64,000 bases of DNA from Parabacteroides sp. PF5-9 (GCF_029893105.1 NZ_JARXWG010000014.1:38909-102908), one strand, 5' to 3'. Positions 26,523-36,097 are shown, counted from the first letter of the stretch. A program made the numbers and translations. Notes: generated from the letters alone by a model not told the origin.

Positions 26523-27905
26523 TTATTCTCTTCCTCCACCAAGGGCGCGATAAAGACTTACCACAGCCTGCATACGTTGGAATGTATCGGATACTTCTGC
26601 CAGTTGGGCTGATAATAGTCCTTGTTGAGCGGTTAACGTCTCAAGATACGAAGAACTACCGAGGGTGAAAAGCGACTTTGTCGCATTCACAGCACTTTCC
26701 ATTGCTTCTACCTGTGATCTTCTTTCAACCATTTTGGCAGATGCTGTCTCATATAGATATAAGGCATCACTCACTTCTTTCCCTGCATTTAAAATGCTTT
26801 GTTGGAAATTAAGGGCGGCTTCCTCTTGTTGTGCTTTACTAACCTTTAACCGGGCGATGTTTGCCCCTTTATTAAAGAGCGGTTGGGTTAAAGAGCCTAC
26901 AGCCGATAGAAGTACCTTACCTGGGTTGACAATCATTCCGCCGGCGCTGTTTGTCCATCCGGCAGAACCGTTCAGTATCAGTTGCGGATAAAAGGCCGAA
27001 CGGGCTTGATTCGTGGCATAATAAGCGACAGCCAGTTGCATTTCGGCTACTCTTACATCGGGACGATTGGCTAACATCTGTACGGGAATACCTGCATTCA
27101 GATCCTGAGGCAATACCTGTCTCTCCAATACTCCGCGCGCAATGGAATGAGGAGCCTCTCCCAGTACGACTGAGAGTGCATTTTCTGTTTCCCTGATTTG
27201 TCGGCGAAGGTCGGCCAAAGCAGCTTCTACCTGATGACTATTCGCCCGGCTTTGCGCAACAGCCGCTTCATTGGTCATACCGGCATTTTTCATGGCGGTC
27301 ATCGCACGGACGTTTTCTTTCCATATCCGGGCTGTTTCTTCGCTTATTGCCAATTGACGATCCAACATCAACAACGTGTAATATGTGTTTGCTACATTGG
27401 CAATTAATTGTGAACGTACCGCCTGACGATACGCTTCACTTTGCAATAAGGAAGCTTTGGCGCTTCTGTTGGAGTTTAATAAACGTCCGAAAAGATCGAT
27501 TTCCCAACTGGCTACAGCCGGTAATTGATACGTTTTATTCACCGAACCGCCGTCGAAACTGCTTAATGTCCCTTGAGGAGCCAGGTTCAATGAAGGCAGG
27601 TAGGAGAGGCGGGTCGACAGTAACATGGCTTGTGCCTGTTCTACTCTTAATGTCGCTGCCTGAAAATCGGTGTTATTCTCCAATGCGTGTTCAATTAACG
27701 CCTGTAGTTGCGGATCACGAAAGACTTCCTGCCACGGCAAATTACCCATATTGGTTGTATCCGAAGTAAATGTATCGGTCGCCGCATAAGGATCACGATA
27801 CATTCCTGCGGTCTCTATATCATCCGGACGATCATAGGATTTATAAATGTGGCAACTACTGAGTAAAGCAGTGGTACACACGAGATATATTAGTTTCTTT
27901 TTCAT
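26523..27905 (-). CDS. Efflux RND outer-membrane factor (NodT/OprM family)
   Basis: A 460-residue lipoprotein (LLSSCHIYKSYDRP, cysteine at about residue 18) of the TolC-like outer membrane factor family. Two similar helical repeats each contain alpha-barrel heptads (for example LLMLDRQLAISEETARIW). It forms the outer-membrane channel of a tripartite pump. It follows the permease gene by 6 bases, in the order adaptor, permease, outer factor. Six residues of separation from the lpxA gene are not present; the gap there is 21 bases. Confidence 0.92.
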   Translation of the reverse strand: MKKKLIYLVCTTALLSSCHIYKSYDRPDDIETAGMYRDPYAATDTFTSDTTNMGNLPWQEVFRDPQLQALIEHALENNTDFQAATLRVEQAQAMLLSTRLSYLPSLNLAPQGTLSSFDGGSVNKTYQLPAVASWEIDLFGRLLNSNRSAKASLLQSEAYRQAVRSQLIANVANTYYTLLMLDRQLAISEETARIWKENVRAMTAMKNAGMTNEAAVAQSRANSHQVEAALADLRRQIRETENALSVVLGEAPHSIARGVLERQVLPQDLNAGIPVQMLANRPDVRVAEMQLAVAYYATNQARSAFYPQLILNGSAGWTNSAGGMIVNPGKVLLSAVGSLTQPLFNKGANIARLKVSKAQQEEAALNFQQSILNAGKEVSDALYLYETASAKMVERRSQVEAMESAVNATKSLFTLGSSSYLETLTAQQGLLSAQLAEVSDTFQRMQAVVSLYRALGGGRE

Positions 27906-27911
27906 TTTTAC

Positions 27912-30900
27912 TTACGATTTAGCGTATTGTTCTATTTCCGTTTCCATATCGCTGTTGTCCATATCTTCCCATTCCAGCGGACTGATTTTTTCCTGTAAAT
28001 ATTGGAAAACAACAAACAATACCGGCACAATGAATATCTGTCCCAACATTCCAATCAACATACCTCCTACAGCACCCGAGCCTAATGTACGGTAGCCATT
28101 GGCGCCTACTCCGTTTGCAAACATCAATGGCAACAATCCGATCACCATGGCTAAAGAGGTCATTAAGATAGGACGCAGACGGGCGGCTGCACCAAGCAGT
28201 GCCGACCAGGATATTCCCATACCTGTACGACGACGTTCCAATGCAAATTCGACAATCAAAATAGCATTTTTTGCCAATAACCCGATCAACATGATCAACG
28301 CAATTTGCAGATAGATATCATTTTGTACACCCATCATCCGGGCAAAGATAAAAGTTCCGGCCAGCCCAAAGGGGATAGACAAGATTACCGCCAGTGGAAG
28401 TATATAACTTTCGTACTGTGCACTAAGCAACAGATAAACGAAAAGGATACATAAGGCAAAAATAATGATTGTCATATCGCCTGAACTCTCTTCTTCACGT
28501 GTCATACCTGAAAATTCGTATCCATAGTCGGAAGAAAGCGTTTCGGCAGCCACTTCTTTAATGGCGTTGATTGCATCCCCCGAACTGTATCCCGGAGCAG
28601 CAGCACCATTGACCAACATAGAGGTAAACATGTTGAAACGGGTGATGTTATCCGGTCCGTAAATCTTCTCAAGAGTAACAAATTCGGAAATCGGAGCCAT
28701 TTCATTTCCGTTGCGGATATATATATTCTGTAAAGACTCCGGATTGATACGATATTGTGCTTCTGCCTGAATATATACGCGGTATAATTTACCGAAACGG
28801 TTGAAGTTAGACGCATACAACCCGCCGTAATACCCCTGCATGGTAGATAATATTGCGGTAGGACTTATGCCTGCACGTTTACATTTTGCAGCATCGATAT
28901 CCAATTGATACTGCGGGAATGTCGGATTAAACGTGGTTTGGGCATAGAGGATTTCCGGCCGCTGATTGAGTTTTCCAAGGAAACCTTGGGCTTCCTGGAA
29001 GAATTGATCGAGATTACCACCCACTTTATCCTGTAAGTTCAATTCAAAACCACTGGAAATACTATAACCCGGTATCATCGGAGGGGTGAATAACATGATG
29101 CGGGCATCTTTGATCGTTGAGAGTTGAGCTGTTAATGTGGCGATCACCCCATTGACATCACTTCCTTTCTCGGTACGCTCATCCCAGTCTTTCAAACGGC
29201 AAATAAACGAACCGTAAGAAGTTCCCTGTCCGCCGATCATTCCATAACCGGAAATTTTACTGCGACTTTGAATATGAGGATTAGCAGCAATAATACCATC
29301 TATTTGATTCATCGTAGCATCCGTGACTTCCAAAGATGTTCCCGGTTGCATGGTTACATTCACCATAAGCGTTCCGGTATCCTCACTCGGAACCATTCCG
29401 GTAGGTGTTGTCTTCATCAACAGGCCTAATACTACAACACTACCGATCACCAATGCGAAACCGATCCATTTACGTTGAATAACAAACATGACTCCTTTTT
29501 TATATTTTTCGAGCAGTTTGTTATAGGATGTATTAAAGGCGATATGGAAGCGATCGACAAAACTCTTTTTCTTACCCTCATGATCCGTATGCGGTTTCAG
29601 GAAGATCGCACACAAGGCCGGACTTAATGTCAATGCATTCACGGCAGAAAAACCGATAGCAATAGCCAGAGTCAAACCGAACTGTTTATAGAATGTACCG
29701 GCAGTACCTCCCATAAAACTGACAGGGATAAATACCGACATCATCACAAGCGTAATGGAAACAATCGCTCCACCGATTTCACCCATGGCATCAATTGAAG
29801 CCTGTTTGGATGATTTATACCCCTGATCCAGTTTGGCATGGACGGCCTCGACGACAACGATCGCATCGTCGACAACGATCGCAATGGCCAGTACCAACGC
29901 ACAAAGGGTTAAAAGATTTATACTGAATCCCAGAATAGTCAAACCAGCAAAAGTTCCCAATAGGGCTACCGGAATAGCTATCGACGGAATTAATGTCGAA
30001 CGAATATCCTGCAAGAAAATATAAACCACCAGGAATACCAATAGGAAAGCTTCGATCAAGGTTTTTATTACTTCATAAATAGAGGCAAATAAAAAGTCAT
30101 TGACACTCATCAATACTTCATAAGACATTCCCGGAGGGAAGGATTTGGCAGACTCTTCCAATACCTTATCGATCTCATTGATAACTTCTGTGGCGTTTGA
30201 ACCAGCCATCTGGAAAACCATGAACGTAAGGGCAGGTTTGCCATTCGCATTACTTTCGACACTATAAGACTGACCGCCTAATTCGATACGGGCAACATCT
30301 TTTAGGCGAAGTATATTCCCATCAGCTGTAGAACGAATAACGATCTCTTCAAACTCTTCCGGAGTTTCCAGTCGTCCTTTATAGCGAATCACATACTGAA
30401 AAGACTGGTCTCCGTTTTCTCCGAACTGTCCCGGAGCAGCTTCGATATTTTGTTCGGCCAAAGCTGCGCTGATATCACTTGGCATCAACATATATTGAGC
30501 CATAATCTCCGGTTTCAACCAGATACGCATCGTATAGTCACGAGCTCCCATGACCATCGCATCACCCACACCGTTTACACGCTGTATCAGTGGCATGATA
30601 TTGATTTTGGCATAGTTCTGAAGGAAGGTCTGATCGTAACGGCCGTCACTAAAGATCGTGATCCCTTGCAGCATACTGGTTTGTCGCTTCTGGGTAATCA
30701 CCCCGACGCGGGTAACCTCGGCTGGTAAAAGACCCTGTGCCTTGGATACGCGGTTTTGCACATTGACCGCCGCCATATCGGGATCGGTACCTTGCTTAAA
30801 ATATACATTGATCATGGCCGTACCGGTATTAGATGCGGTCGATGACATGTATAACATATTTTCTACCCCGTTCAGTTGCTCTTCGATAGGGGCAATCACC

Positions 30901-31082
30901 GTATTGAGTACGGTTTGTGCATTTGCACCGGTATACGAAGTATATACCATTACCGTAGGCGGTGCAATGTCTGGATATTGTTCTACCGGCAGTGAAATTA
31001 ATCCCAAGATACCGACAATAACAATAATAACGGAAATAACCGTAGATAATACCGGACGGTTTATAAATCTATCTAATTTCAT
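27912..31082 (-). CDS. Efflux RND transporter permease subunit (HAE-1/AcrB-like)
   Basis: A 1056-residue inner-membrane pump driven by proton flow, exporting drugs or other amphiphiles. Twelve membrane segments are arranged as usual (1+5 and 1+5), with two large periplasmic loops after the first and seventh segments. The proton-relay aspartates are visible in LAIAIVVDDAIVVVEAV (segment 4). GTFAGLTILGFSINLLTL and MLIGLLAKNAILIVEFALE are further family signatures. The starting MKLDRFINRPVLSTVIS is typical. It is the central gene of the tripartite operon. Confidence 0.95.
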   Translation of the reverse strand: MKLDRFINRPVLSTVISVIIVIVGILGLISLPVEQYPDIAPPTVMVYTSYTGANAQTVLNTVIAPIEEQLNGVENMLYMSSTASNTGTAMINVYFKQGTDPDMAAVNVQNRVSKAQGLLPAEVTRVGVITQKRQTSMLQGITIFSDGRYDQTFLQNYAKINIMPLIQRVNGVGDAMVMGARDYTMRIWLKPEIMAQYMLMPSDISAALAEQNIEAAPGQFGENGDQSFQYVIRYKGRLETPEEFEEIVIRSTADGNILRLKDVARIELGGQSYSVESNANGKPALTFMVFQMAGSNATEVINEIDKVLEESAKSFPPGMSYEVLMSVNDFLFASIYEVIKTLIEAFLLVFLVVYIFLQDIRSTLIPSIAIPVALLGTFAGLTILGFSINLLTLCALVLAIAIVVDDAIVVVEAVHAKLDQGYKSSKQASIDAMGEIGGAIVSITLVMMSVFIPVSFMGGTAGTFYKQFGLTLAIAIGFSAVNALTLSPALCAIFLKPHTDHEGKKKSFVDRFHIAFNTSYNKLLEKYKKGVMFVIQRKWIGFALVIGSVVVLGLLMKTTPTGMVPSEDTGTLMVNVTMQPGTSLEVTDATMNQIDGIIAANPHIQSRSKISGYGMIGGQGTSYGSFICRLKDWDERTEKGSDVNGVIATLTAQLSTIKDARIMLFTPPMIPGYSISSGFELNLQDKVGGNLDQFFQEAQGFLGKLNQRPEILYAQTTFNPTFPQYQLDIDAAKCKRAGISPTAILSTMQGYYGGLYASNFNRFGKLYRVYIQAEAQYRINPESLQNIYIRNGNEMAPISEFVTLEKIYGPDNITRFNMFTSMLVNGAAAPGYSSGDAINAIKEVAAETLSSDYGYEFSGMTREEESSGDMTIIIFALCILFVYLLLSAQYESYILPLAVILSIPFGLAGTFIFARMMGVQNDIYLQIALIMLIGLLAKNAILIVEFALERRRTGMGISWSALLGAAARLRPILMTSLAMVIGLLPLMFANGVGANGYRTLGSGAVGGMLIGMLGQIFIVPVLFVVFQYLQEKISPLEWEDMDNSDMETEIEQYAKS

Positions 31083-31105
31083 AATGTATGTTCTTTATCC
31101 TGAGA

Positions 31106-32272
31106 TCAATTATTTTGTCCCTGTTGCGCACCTTGTTGCATCGCTTTTATTCTGGCGGCAGATTCTTCGGGGCTGATAGGCTTAATGGGTGTACCATCTC
31201 TTAAAGTAGAGATTCCTTCTACAGCAATTTGATCGCCGGCTTTCAAGCCTGCTGTTACGATGTAACTTTTACCGTCATTGGATGGATAAATTTCGATTTC
31301 CCTGCTTTTAACCACCGATCCTTCCGATAAAACATAGACAAATTTCTTATCCTGTATCTCATAAGTAGCTGTCTGAGGAACCAGAATCGCCTGCTCTTCA
31401 CGGTAGGGTAATAAGACCGTACCGGCACCTCCGCTGCGGAGGATGTTATTGGCATTGGGGAATGTGGCGCGAATGGTTGCCGTACCGGTTGACTGTTCGA
31501 TTACACCACTCAAGGTCTCAATTTTTCCTTTTTCACCATAAATAGAACCGTCGCTTAACTGTAATTGCACTTCAGGCATTTTGTCCAGTATCTCCTGCAT
31601 ATTGCCTCCTCCACGAATCAACGAGAGAATTTGTTTCTCTGTCATAGAGAAATAGACAAACATCTCGGAGATATCGGAAACAACAGTCAAAGGAACAGCC
31701 GTAGCCGAACTGACCAGGCTTCCTATACGATAAGGAATGGTACCGACGATCCCATTAGATGGACTGACAACGTTGGTATAGGAGAGATCGTTCCGGGCAT
31801 TGATAAGCTGTGCTTTAGCCTGGGCCAATTGCGCTTTCCGTGTGGCCAGATCGTTTTCTGCCATTTGCAATTCATAATCGCTGATGATGTTCTGCTCCCG
31901 TAGCTGACGTTTGTTGTTAAAGGTCAACTGTGAGGTTTGTACACTCGTTTCGGCCACTTGCACGTTGGCTTCAGCCACTTGTAGTGCCGCCTGATAAGGA
32001 ACCGGGTCAATGACAAACAAGGTTTGTCCTTTACGAACAACCGAACCTTCATCGACTTTCAATTCGGTGATAAACCCGGCCACTTTGGGTCGGATCTCAA
32101 TGTCTTGCTTGCCTTTGATTGTGGCCGAATAAGAACTGATTAGTTCGGTACTGGACGGTTGTACAGAGATAACTGCGATTTCTCTGACATTATTTCCCGT
32201 ATTTTGTTCTTTATTGCCGCAAGCAAATAAAGAAAGGCTTAACACAAACAGCAAAGCTGGTTTGGTGTTCAT
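31106..32272 (-). CDS. Efflux RND periplasmic adaptor subunit (membrane fusion protein)
   Basis: A lipoprotein adaptor, 388 residues from ATG 32272 (MNTKPALLFVLSLSLFACGN); an ATG at 32302 would add ten residues before the signal and seems less likely. The lipobox SLFACG precedes the mature part. Lipoyl halves (PKVAGFITELKVDEGSVVRKG and SPSNGIVGTIPYRIG) flank a helical hairpin, followed by a beta-barrel domain. It links the pump to the outer channel. First gene of the operon; a TAAATTTG box on the minus strand (32416-32423) may be its promoter. No adjacent regulator was seen. Confidence 0.92.
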   Translation of the reverse strand: MNTKPALLFVLSLSLFACGNKEQNTGNNVREIAVISVQPSSTELISSYSATIKGKQDIEIRPKVAGFITELKVDEGSVVRKGQTLFVIDPVPYQAALQVAEANVQVAETSVQTSQLTFNNKRQLREQNIISDYELQMAENDLATRKAQLAQAKAQLINARNDLSYTNVVSPSNGIVGTIPYRIGSLVSSATAVPLTVVSDISEMFVYFSMTEKQILSLIRGGGNMQEILDKMPEVQLQLSDGSIYGEKGKIETLSGVIEQSTGTATIRATFPNANNILRSGGAGTVLLPYREEQAILVPQTATYEIQDKKFVYVLSEGSVVKSREIEIYPSNDGKSYIVTAGLKAGDQIAVEGISTLRDGTPIKPISPEESAARIKAMQQGAQQGQNN

Positions 32273-32415
32273 TCTGATTTTTTTAAATAAAGATGTACTC
32301 ATATCCTTAAAGTTATATATGTCAATATCTTTGTTCCAAAAGAGGAGCCCTCTTCCGGTACGGTTCTCAAGTAATATTTTTTTGTGTAAAGTGGGATACC
32401 TATTAAAATGCGGGA

Positions 32416-32434
32416 CAAATTTACATTATTTTTG
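32416..32434. promoter_or_regulatory. Back-to-back -7 boxes for the efflux operon and DUF3784 gene
   Basis: On the minus strand TAAATTTG (32416-32423) faces the efflux adaptor gene. On the plus strand TATTTTTG (32427-32434) faces the DUF3784 gene, 50 bases before its start. They are 3 bases apart. -33 boxes are not clear for either. Confidence 0.4.
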
Positions 32435-32484
32435 CGATTTATAGTTCATCTTATTTTTATGAAATAATAAAAGAATGTTTATTT

Positions 32485-32874
32485 ATGACAACGATTGTTG
32501 AATACATAATAGGCTTGTTTTTTATAGCTTGTGGATTTTTGATCGAAAAATATCCGATGGTCTTATCCGGGTATAACACCATGAAAAAAGAGGATCGTGA
32601 AGCGATCCGCTCTACCGGTATTATCAGAATTATACGTATTATTTTTGTCGCTATGGGATTGGTTCTGATCGTGGGTGCTTTTTTATTATCTGTAAGCGGA
32701 TATACTTCTTTTCTTGACCTGTGGACTACAATGGTTATTGTGGGAGGTCTGGCCGTATTGACGGGAATGCAGTATAAATATACAAAGCATATTGCAGCTT
32801 CAAGGCAACAAGTTTATATTTCTTGTGTTGTGCTTATTTTTATTCTCCTCATTCGTTTATGTTTTTGGGTGTGA
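32485..32874 (+). CDS. DUF3784 family membrane protein
   Basis: A 129-residue protein with three hydrophobic segments (about residues 6-20, 52-72 and 106-127). The GFLIEKYPMVLSGYNTMKKE region is the DUF3784 signature. The function is unknown. It is divergent from the efflux operon and its stop is followed within 5 bases by a 22-bp-period repeat element. Confidence 0.8.
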   Translation: MTTIVEYIIGLFFIACGFLIEKYPMVLSGYNTMKKEDREAIRSTGIIRIIRIIFVAMGLVLIVGAFLLSVSGYTSFLDLWTTMVIVGGLAVLTGMQYKYTKHIAASRQQVYISCVVLIFILLIRLCFWV

Positions 32875-32878
32875 ACAG

Positions 32879-32974
32879 AAATTCATTCGACAATTGTCAA
32901 ACGATCATTCCATAATTATCGAACGATCATTTGACAATTGTGGAATGATCGTTTGATAGCTATGAAACGATTTT
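32879..32974. repeat. Intergenic 22-bp-period palindromic element, family C
   Basis: Four units with palindromic 8-bp cores (ACAATTGT, ATAATTAT, ACAATTGT, ATAGCTAT) centred at 32893.5, 32915.5, 32937.5 and 32959.5, exactly 22 bp apart. The core sequences differ but each stays a perfect palindrome. The linkers carry AACGATCATT (units 1 and 2) and its reverse complement AATGATCGTT (unit 3). TCAAACGATCATTCCA (32897-32912) pairs perfectly with TGGAATGATCGTTTGA (32941-32956). The layout matches families A and B but the sequence is unrelated. Confidence 0.88.
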
Positions 32975-32992
32975 TTTGTAAGACAAAAAGCG

Positions 32993-33000
32993 TACCTTTG
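32993..33000 (+). promoter_or_regulatory. Probable -7 box for the EamA gene
   Basis: TACCTTTG fits the TAnnTTTG consensus and lies 26 bases before ATG 33027, just after the family C element. The spacing to the nearest TTTG is only 14, so the -33 box is unclear. Confidence 0.45.
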
Positions 33001-33026
33001 CCGCATGAACTCTTTTGAGTAATGAT

Positions 33027-33950
33027 ATGAATAACGAAAAGCTGAAAGGGCACGCACTTATTCTGATGGCAAATATTCTTTTTGCGATCAATATGCCGGT
33101 TTCCAAATACCTTTTACCCAGTCATGTATCTCCTGAGTCGTTAACCATTATGCGGATGGCATTTGCCTGTGTGATGTTTTGGGTGACGTCGCTTTTTGTC
33201 AAACAAGAGAAGATCAGTTTGCGTGATTTGGGTATTCTTTTTATTTGTGCACTTTGTGGAATTGCACTTAATCAGGGGTTGTTTATCCGGGGATTATCGA
33301 TCACCTCACCTGTAGATGCATCTATTATAGCGACCGGGGTGCCTATTTTCGTGATGATTCTGGCTGCGATTGTTTTAAAGGAGCCGATCACCCGCATGAA
33401 AGCTTTAGGGGTATTATTGGGTATTTCCGGGGCAATCACTTTGATTTTGCAATCGACCCAGGCAAGCAATATGTCCAGTAGTCTGAAAGGTGATCTGTTG
33501 GTGATATTCAGCGGGTTGTCCTATTCTGTTTATTTGGTATTGGCGAAACCGATTACGTTGCGTTATTCGTCGGTGACGATTATGAAATGGATGTTTCTGT
33601 TTGCCACACTGATGTTGATACCTTTTACTTATAACTATGTATTGGAGACACCGGCGTTTCATCGGACTGTTTTTGATTTCAATGAATGGGGGGCTATCTT
33701 TTATGTACTTTTTTTTGCAACATATATCCCTTATCTGTTGATTCCGATGTCCTTAAAGCGGATTCGTCCGACAACCGTGAGTATGTATAATTATGCTCAA
33801 CCTATTGTAGCTTCGTTTATTGCCATATTGGTGGGACAGGATAGTTTTAGTCTGTTTAAACTGGGATCGGCGGCTTTGGTTTTTGTCGGGGTTTATCTGG
33901 TGACGCAAAGTAAGAGCCGGGCGGATATGGAGAAGGAGGAGAGGAGATAG
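33027..33950 (+). CDS. EamA/DMT family transporter
   Basis: A 307-residue inner-membrane drug/metabolite transporter with ten predicted segments in two EamA repeats (GHALILMANILFAINMPVSK at the start of the first; LVIFSGLSYSVYLVLAKP at the second). The ATG at 33027 is chosen over an in-frame TTG at 33015. Substrates of this family range from amino acids to nucleotide sugars, and none can be named. It stands alone, following a repeat element and facing no obvious partner. Confidence 0.9.
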   Translation: MNNEKLKGHALILMANILFAINMPVSKYLLPSHVSPESLTIMRMAFACVMFWVTSLFVKQEKISLRDLGILFICALCGIALNQGLFIRGLSITSPVDASIIATGVPIFVMILAAIVLKEPITRMKALGVLLGISGAITLILQSTQASNMSSSLKGDLLVIFSGLSYSVYLVLAKPITLRYSSVTIMKWMFLFATLMLIPFTYNYVLETPAFHRTVFDFNEWGAIFYVLFFATYIPYLLIPMSLKRIRPTTVSMYNYAQPIVASFIAILVGQDSFSLFKLGSAALVFVGVYLVTQSKSRADMEKEERR

Positions 33951-34023
33951 AAGTTCCATCTTCTTTTTTCTTATTTTTTTCTTGTAAATTTACACCAACA
34001 TTATAATCTCTAATAACGAAATC

Positions 34024-35184
34024 ATGAAAAGACGCAATTTTTTCCGTTCGATCGCAGCCAGTGGAGTAGGGGCAGTACTCTCGCCAGTCGTAAAAGCTGC
34101 TCCGGCACCAACCGTTACACAGACCCGTAAAAAACCGGAAACCAATATCGCTACCGCTAAAGCGATTCCCAGAACGATCAATTCCATGCCGGGGAAATAT
34201 CCGGGTAAAGTGGTCAAAGTGACAAATCCCGATTGTATCGTCGATGGTAAACCTTCGGAAACGGTTGCGTATGAAATGATCAAACAATGCCTGTTGCACC
34301 TGACGGGTGAGACGGATCTGAAAAAAGCGTGGCGCCAATTTGTCGGGCCGGAGGATATCATCGGTTTGAAAGTAAACCCGATCGGAGGTCGGTTGTTGTC
34401 GACTACCCATGCTGTCACAAAATCGGTGGTTCGGCAATTGGAAGAAGCCGGTATTTCAAGAAGTAAGATTGTTATTTGGGACCGACGTCAGGAAGGATTG
34501 GACGATGCGGATTTTAATGCGACAAACTACCCCGGAGTGCAGTTTATGTCGACCGAATGTTATGATGAGAATAAGAGTTATATCAGTCCGGAAGGGCGTT
34601 TTTACAGTGAAGAGTGGATTGATAAAGAGCAATTTTATTATGCCGATGTAGAAGGTGAATATGATGCTTACACATTGCCTTATATGGTGAACGGAGGTAA
34701 GAATTCCTATTTCACGAAGATTTGTACCGAAAAAGTGACTAAGATTATCAATTTACCGGTGGTTAAGAATGCCGGAACATCGGTAACCATCTGTATGAAA
34801 AACCTGGCATTCGGCGCAATCACCAATACCGGGCGTTTGCATCAGGATCTATGGCATGATACCTGTGCCCATGCGTGTGCATTTCCTCCACTGCGGGATA
34901 AGGTGGTACTGAATATAGCCGATGGATTGTATGGCTGTTTTGATGGTGGGCCGGCTGCTAATCCACAGTTTATCTGTCGATACAATACCATTTTGGCTGG
35001 TACCGACCCTGTCGCTGTCGACCGTATCGGATATGATATTGTTTTAGCCAAACGCATCGAAGAGGGAATCCAACGCGAAGAGCGTCCCGGATCTCGTACC
35101 TTTATGGAAATGGCTGAAGAACTCCAGTTAGGAATAGAAAAACGGGATAAGATTGAACTGATTGATCTAAATCTAAACAGTTGA
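34024..35184 (+). CDS. DUF362 domain protein with Tat-type signal
   Basis: A 386-residue exported protein. MKRRNFFRSIAASGVGAVLS contains a twin-arginine motif (RRNFF) followed by a hydrophobic stretch, suggesting Tat export. The rest matches DUF362, an iron-sulfur-associated fold of unknown function, with QCLLHLTGETDLKKAWRQFV and CAHACAFPPL regions. It overlaps the following DUF6599 gene, as its TGA falls within the three bases preceding that ATG. A role in an extracytoplasmic redox process is inferred only. Confidence 0.85.
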   Translation: MKRRNFFRSIAASGVGAVLSPVVKAAPAPTVTQTRKKPETNIATAKAIPRTINSMPGKYPGKVVKVTNPDCIVDGKPSETVAYEMIKQCLLHLTGETDLKKAWRQFVGPEDIIGLKVNPIGGRLLSTTHAVTKSVVRQLEEAGISRSKIVIWDRRQEGLDDADFNATNYPGVQFMSTECYDENKSYISPEGRFYSEEWIDKEQFYYADVEGEYDAYTLPYMVNGGKNSYFTKICTEKVTKIINLPVVKNAGTSVTICMKNLAFGAITNTGRLHQDLWHDTCAHACAFPPLRDKVVLNIADGLYGCFDGGPAANPQFICRYNTILAGTDPVAVDRIGYDIVLAKRIEEGIQREERPGSRTFMEMAEELQLGIEKRDKIELIDLNLNS

Positions 35185-35186
35185 TT

Positions 35187-35957
35187 ATGAAAAAAATCTT
35201 TGTTTTCTGTTTTTTATTCACCCTCTTTTCTTCCCAATTCTCAATTGTCTATTGTCAATTGTCCATTACCCGCGAACGCACGTTCACGGGTGCCGGTCTG
35301 TATGGTTTTATGAACGGTGGAGCCGATCAGTTTCTGGAGTATGGCGTGACATCGTTAGTGACCCGGGATGTGGTTTTCAATGAGGAACCGTTTACGATCG
35401 ATATTTATGAGATGCCGACAGCGGAAGATGCCTACGGTATTTATTCTATCCACGTATTCAGGTGTCAACGAGCCGATACGTTGGAGTGTATCAATTGTTT
35501 GTCTCCGTTTCAGTATCAAGCGGTGATTGATAATAAATATGTTTCGGTTGTTTTTCCTTCCGGTTCATCCAGAGGACGTGTGTTGGCTGATGAGTTAATT
35601 ACCCATTATCTACCGACAGGGAAGGAACATAATCCTGTATTTCCAGAAATGTTGGATCTGCAAACTCCTTATTCCGGAGTATTGAAATATTTAAGGGGCT
35701 CGTTGTCGGTATCGACAGCAAGCCGTTCATTGACCTCCTTATTGAAGGAGTATTCTTATACAGGTGTTTGGTTCTATGCCGATAAAGGGTCGGATGATTA
35801 TTATGCATTGATCTATTTTAAGGATAAGGAACAGATAATCCGGTTTAAAACAGAATTCACGGAGTTGGAGATACTAAAAGAAGGAAATGATTTTCTTTAT
35901 TTTAAAGGGATGGAGTTGATGGATGATACGCCCGACTTCGGTCCTTTTGGTTTTTGA
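35187..35957 (+). CDS. DUF6599 family secreted protein
   Basis: A 256-residue protein with a signal peptide (MKKIFVFCFLFTLFSSQFS). The block GAGLYGFMNGGADQFLEYGV and the YEMPTAEDAYGIYS segment are typical of DUF6599. ATG 35187 is two codons after an in-frame TTG. It starts 2 bases after the DUF362 stop, and the two are commonly neighbours, so they probably act together. The function is unknown. Confidence 0.82.
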   Translation: MKKIFVFCFLFTLFSSQFSIVYCQLSITRERTFTGAGLYGFMNGGADQFLEYGVTSLVTRDVVFNEEPFTIDIYEMPTAEDAYGIYSIHVFRCQRADTLECINCLSPFQYQAVIDNKYVSVVFPSGSSRGRVLADELITHYLPTGKEHNPVFPEMLDLQTPYSGVLKYLRGSLSVSTASRSLTSLLKEYSYTGVWFYADKGSDDYYALIYFKDKEQIIRFKTEFTELEILKEGNDFLYFKGMELMDDTPDFGPFGF

Positions 35958-35978
35958 TGTAAAAAAGTTGTAGGAAAG

Positions 35979-36010
35979 TTTGCACAAAAGATTCAGAAAC
36001 AGTAATTTTG
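35979..36010 (+). promoter_or_regulatory. rplU-rpmA promoter
   Basis: TTTG at 35979-35982 and TAATTTTG at 36003-36010 are 20 bases apart, an excellent Bacteroidetes promoter. Transcription would begin near 36017, leaving a leader of about 80 nt with a GC-rich core (36040-36072), unusual in this AT-rich region. Confidence 0.8.
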
Positions 36011-36097
36011 CACACTGAAATTCTGCAGAGGGTCAATAAGAGGAGTCGGTGACGACACCCACCCCCGGGACATAACCTGTTTAAATAGTAAAGACAG

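Noticed and set aside
36040..36072. Reading the GC-rich rplU leader as a REP-type element
   Set aside because: It lacks the paired ACCCCGGGT/ACCCGGGGT stems seen at the right end of the window.
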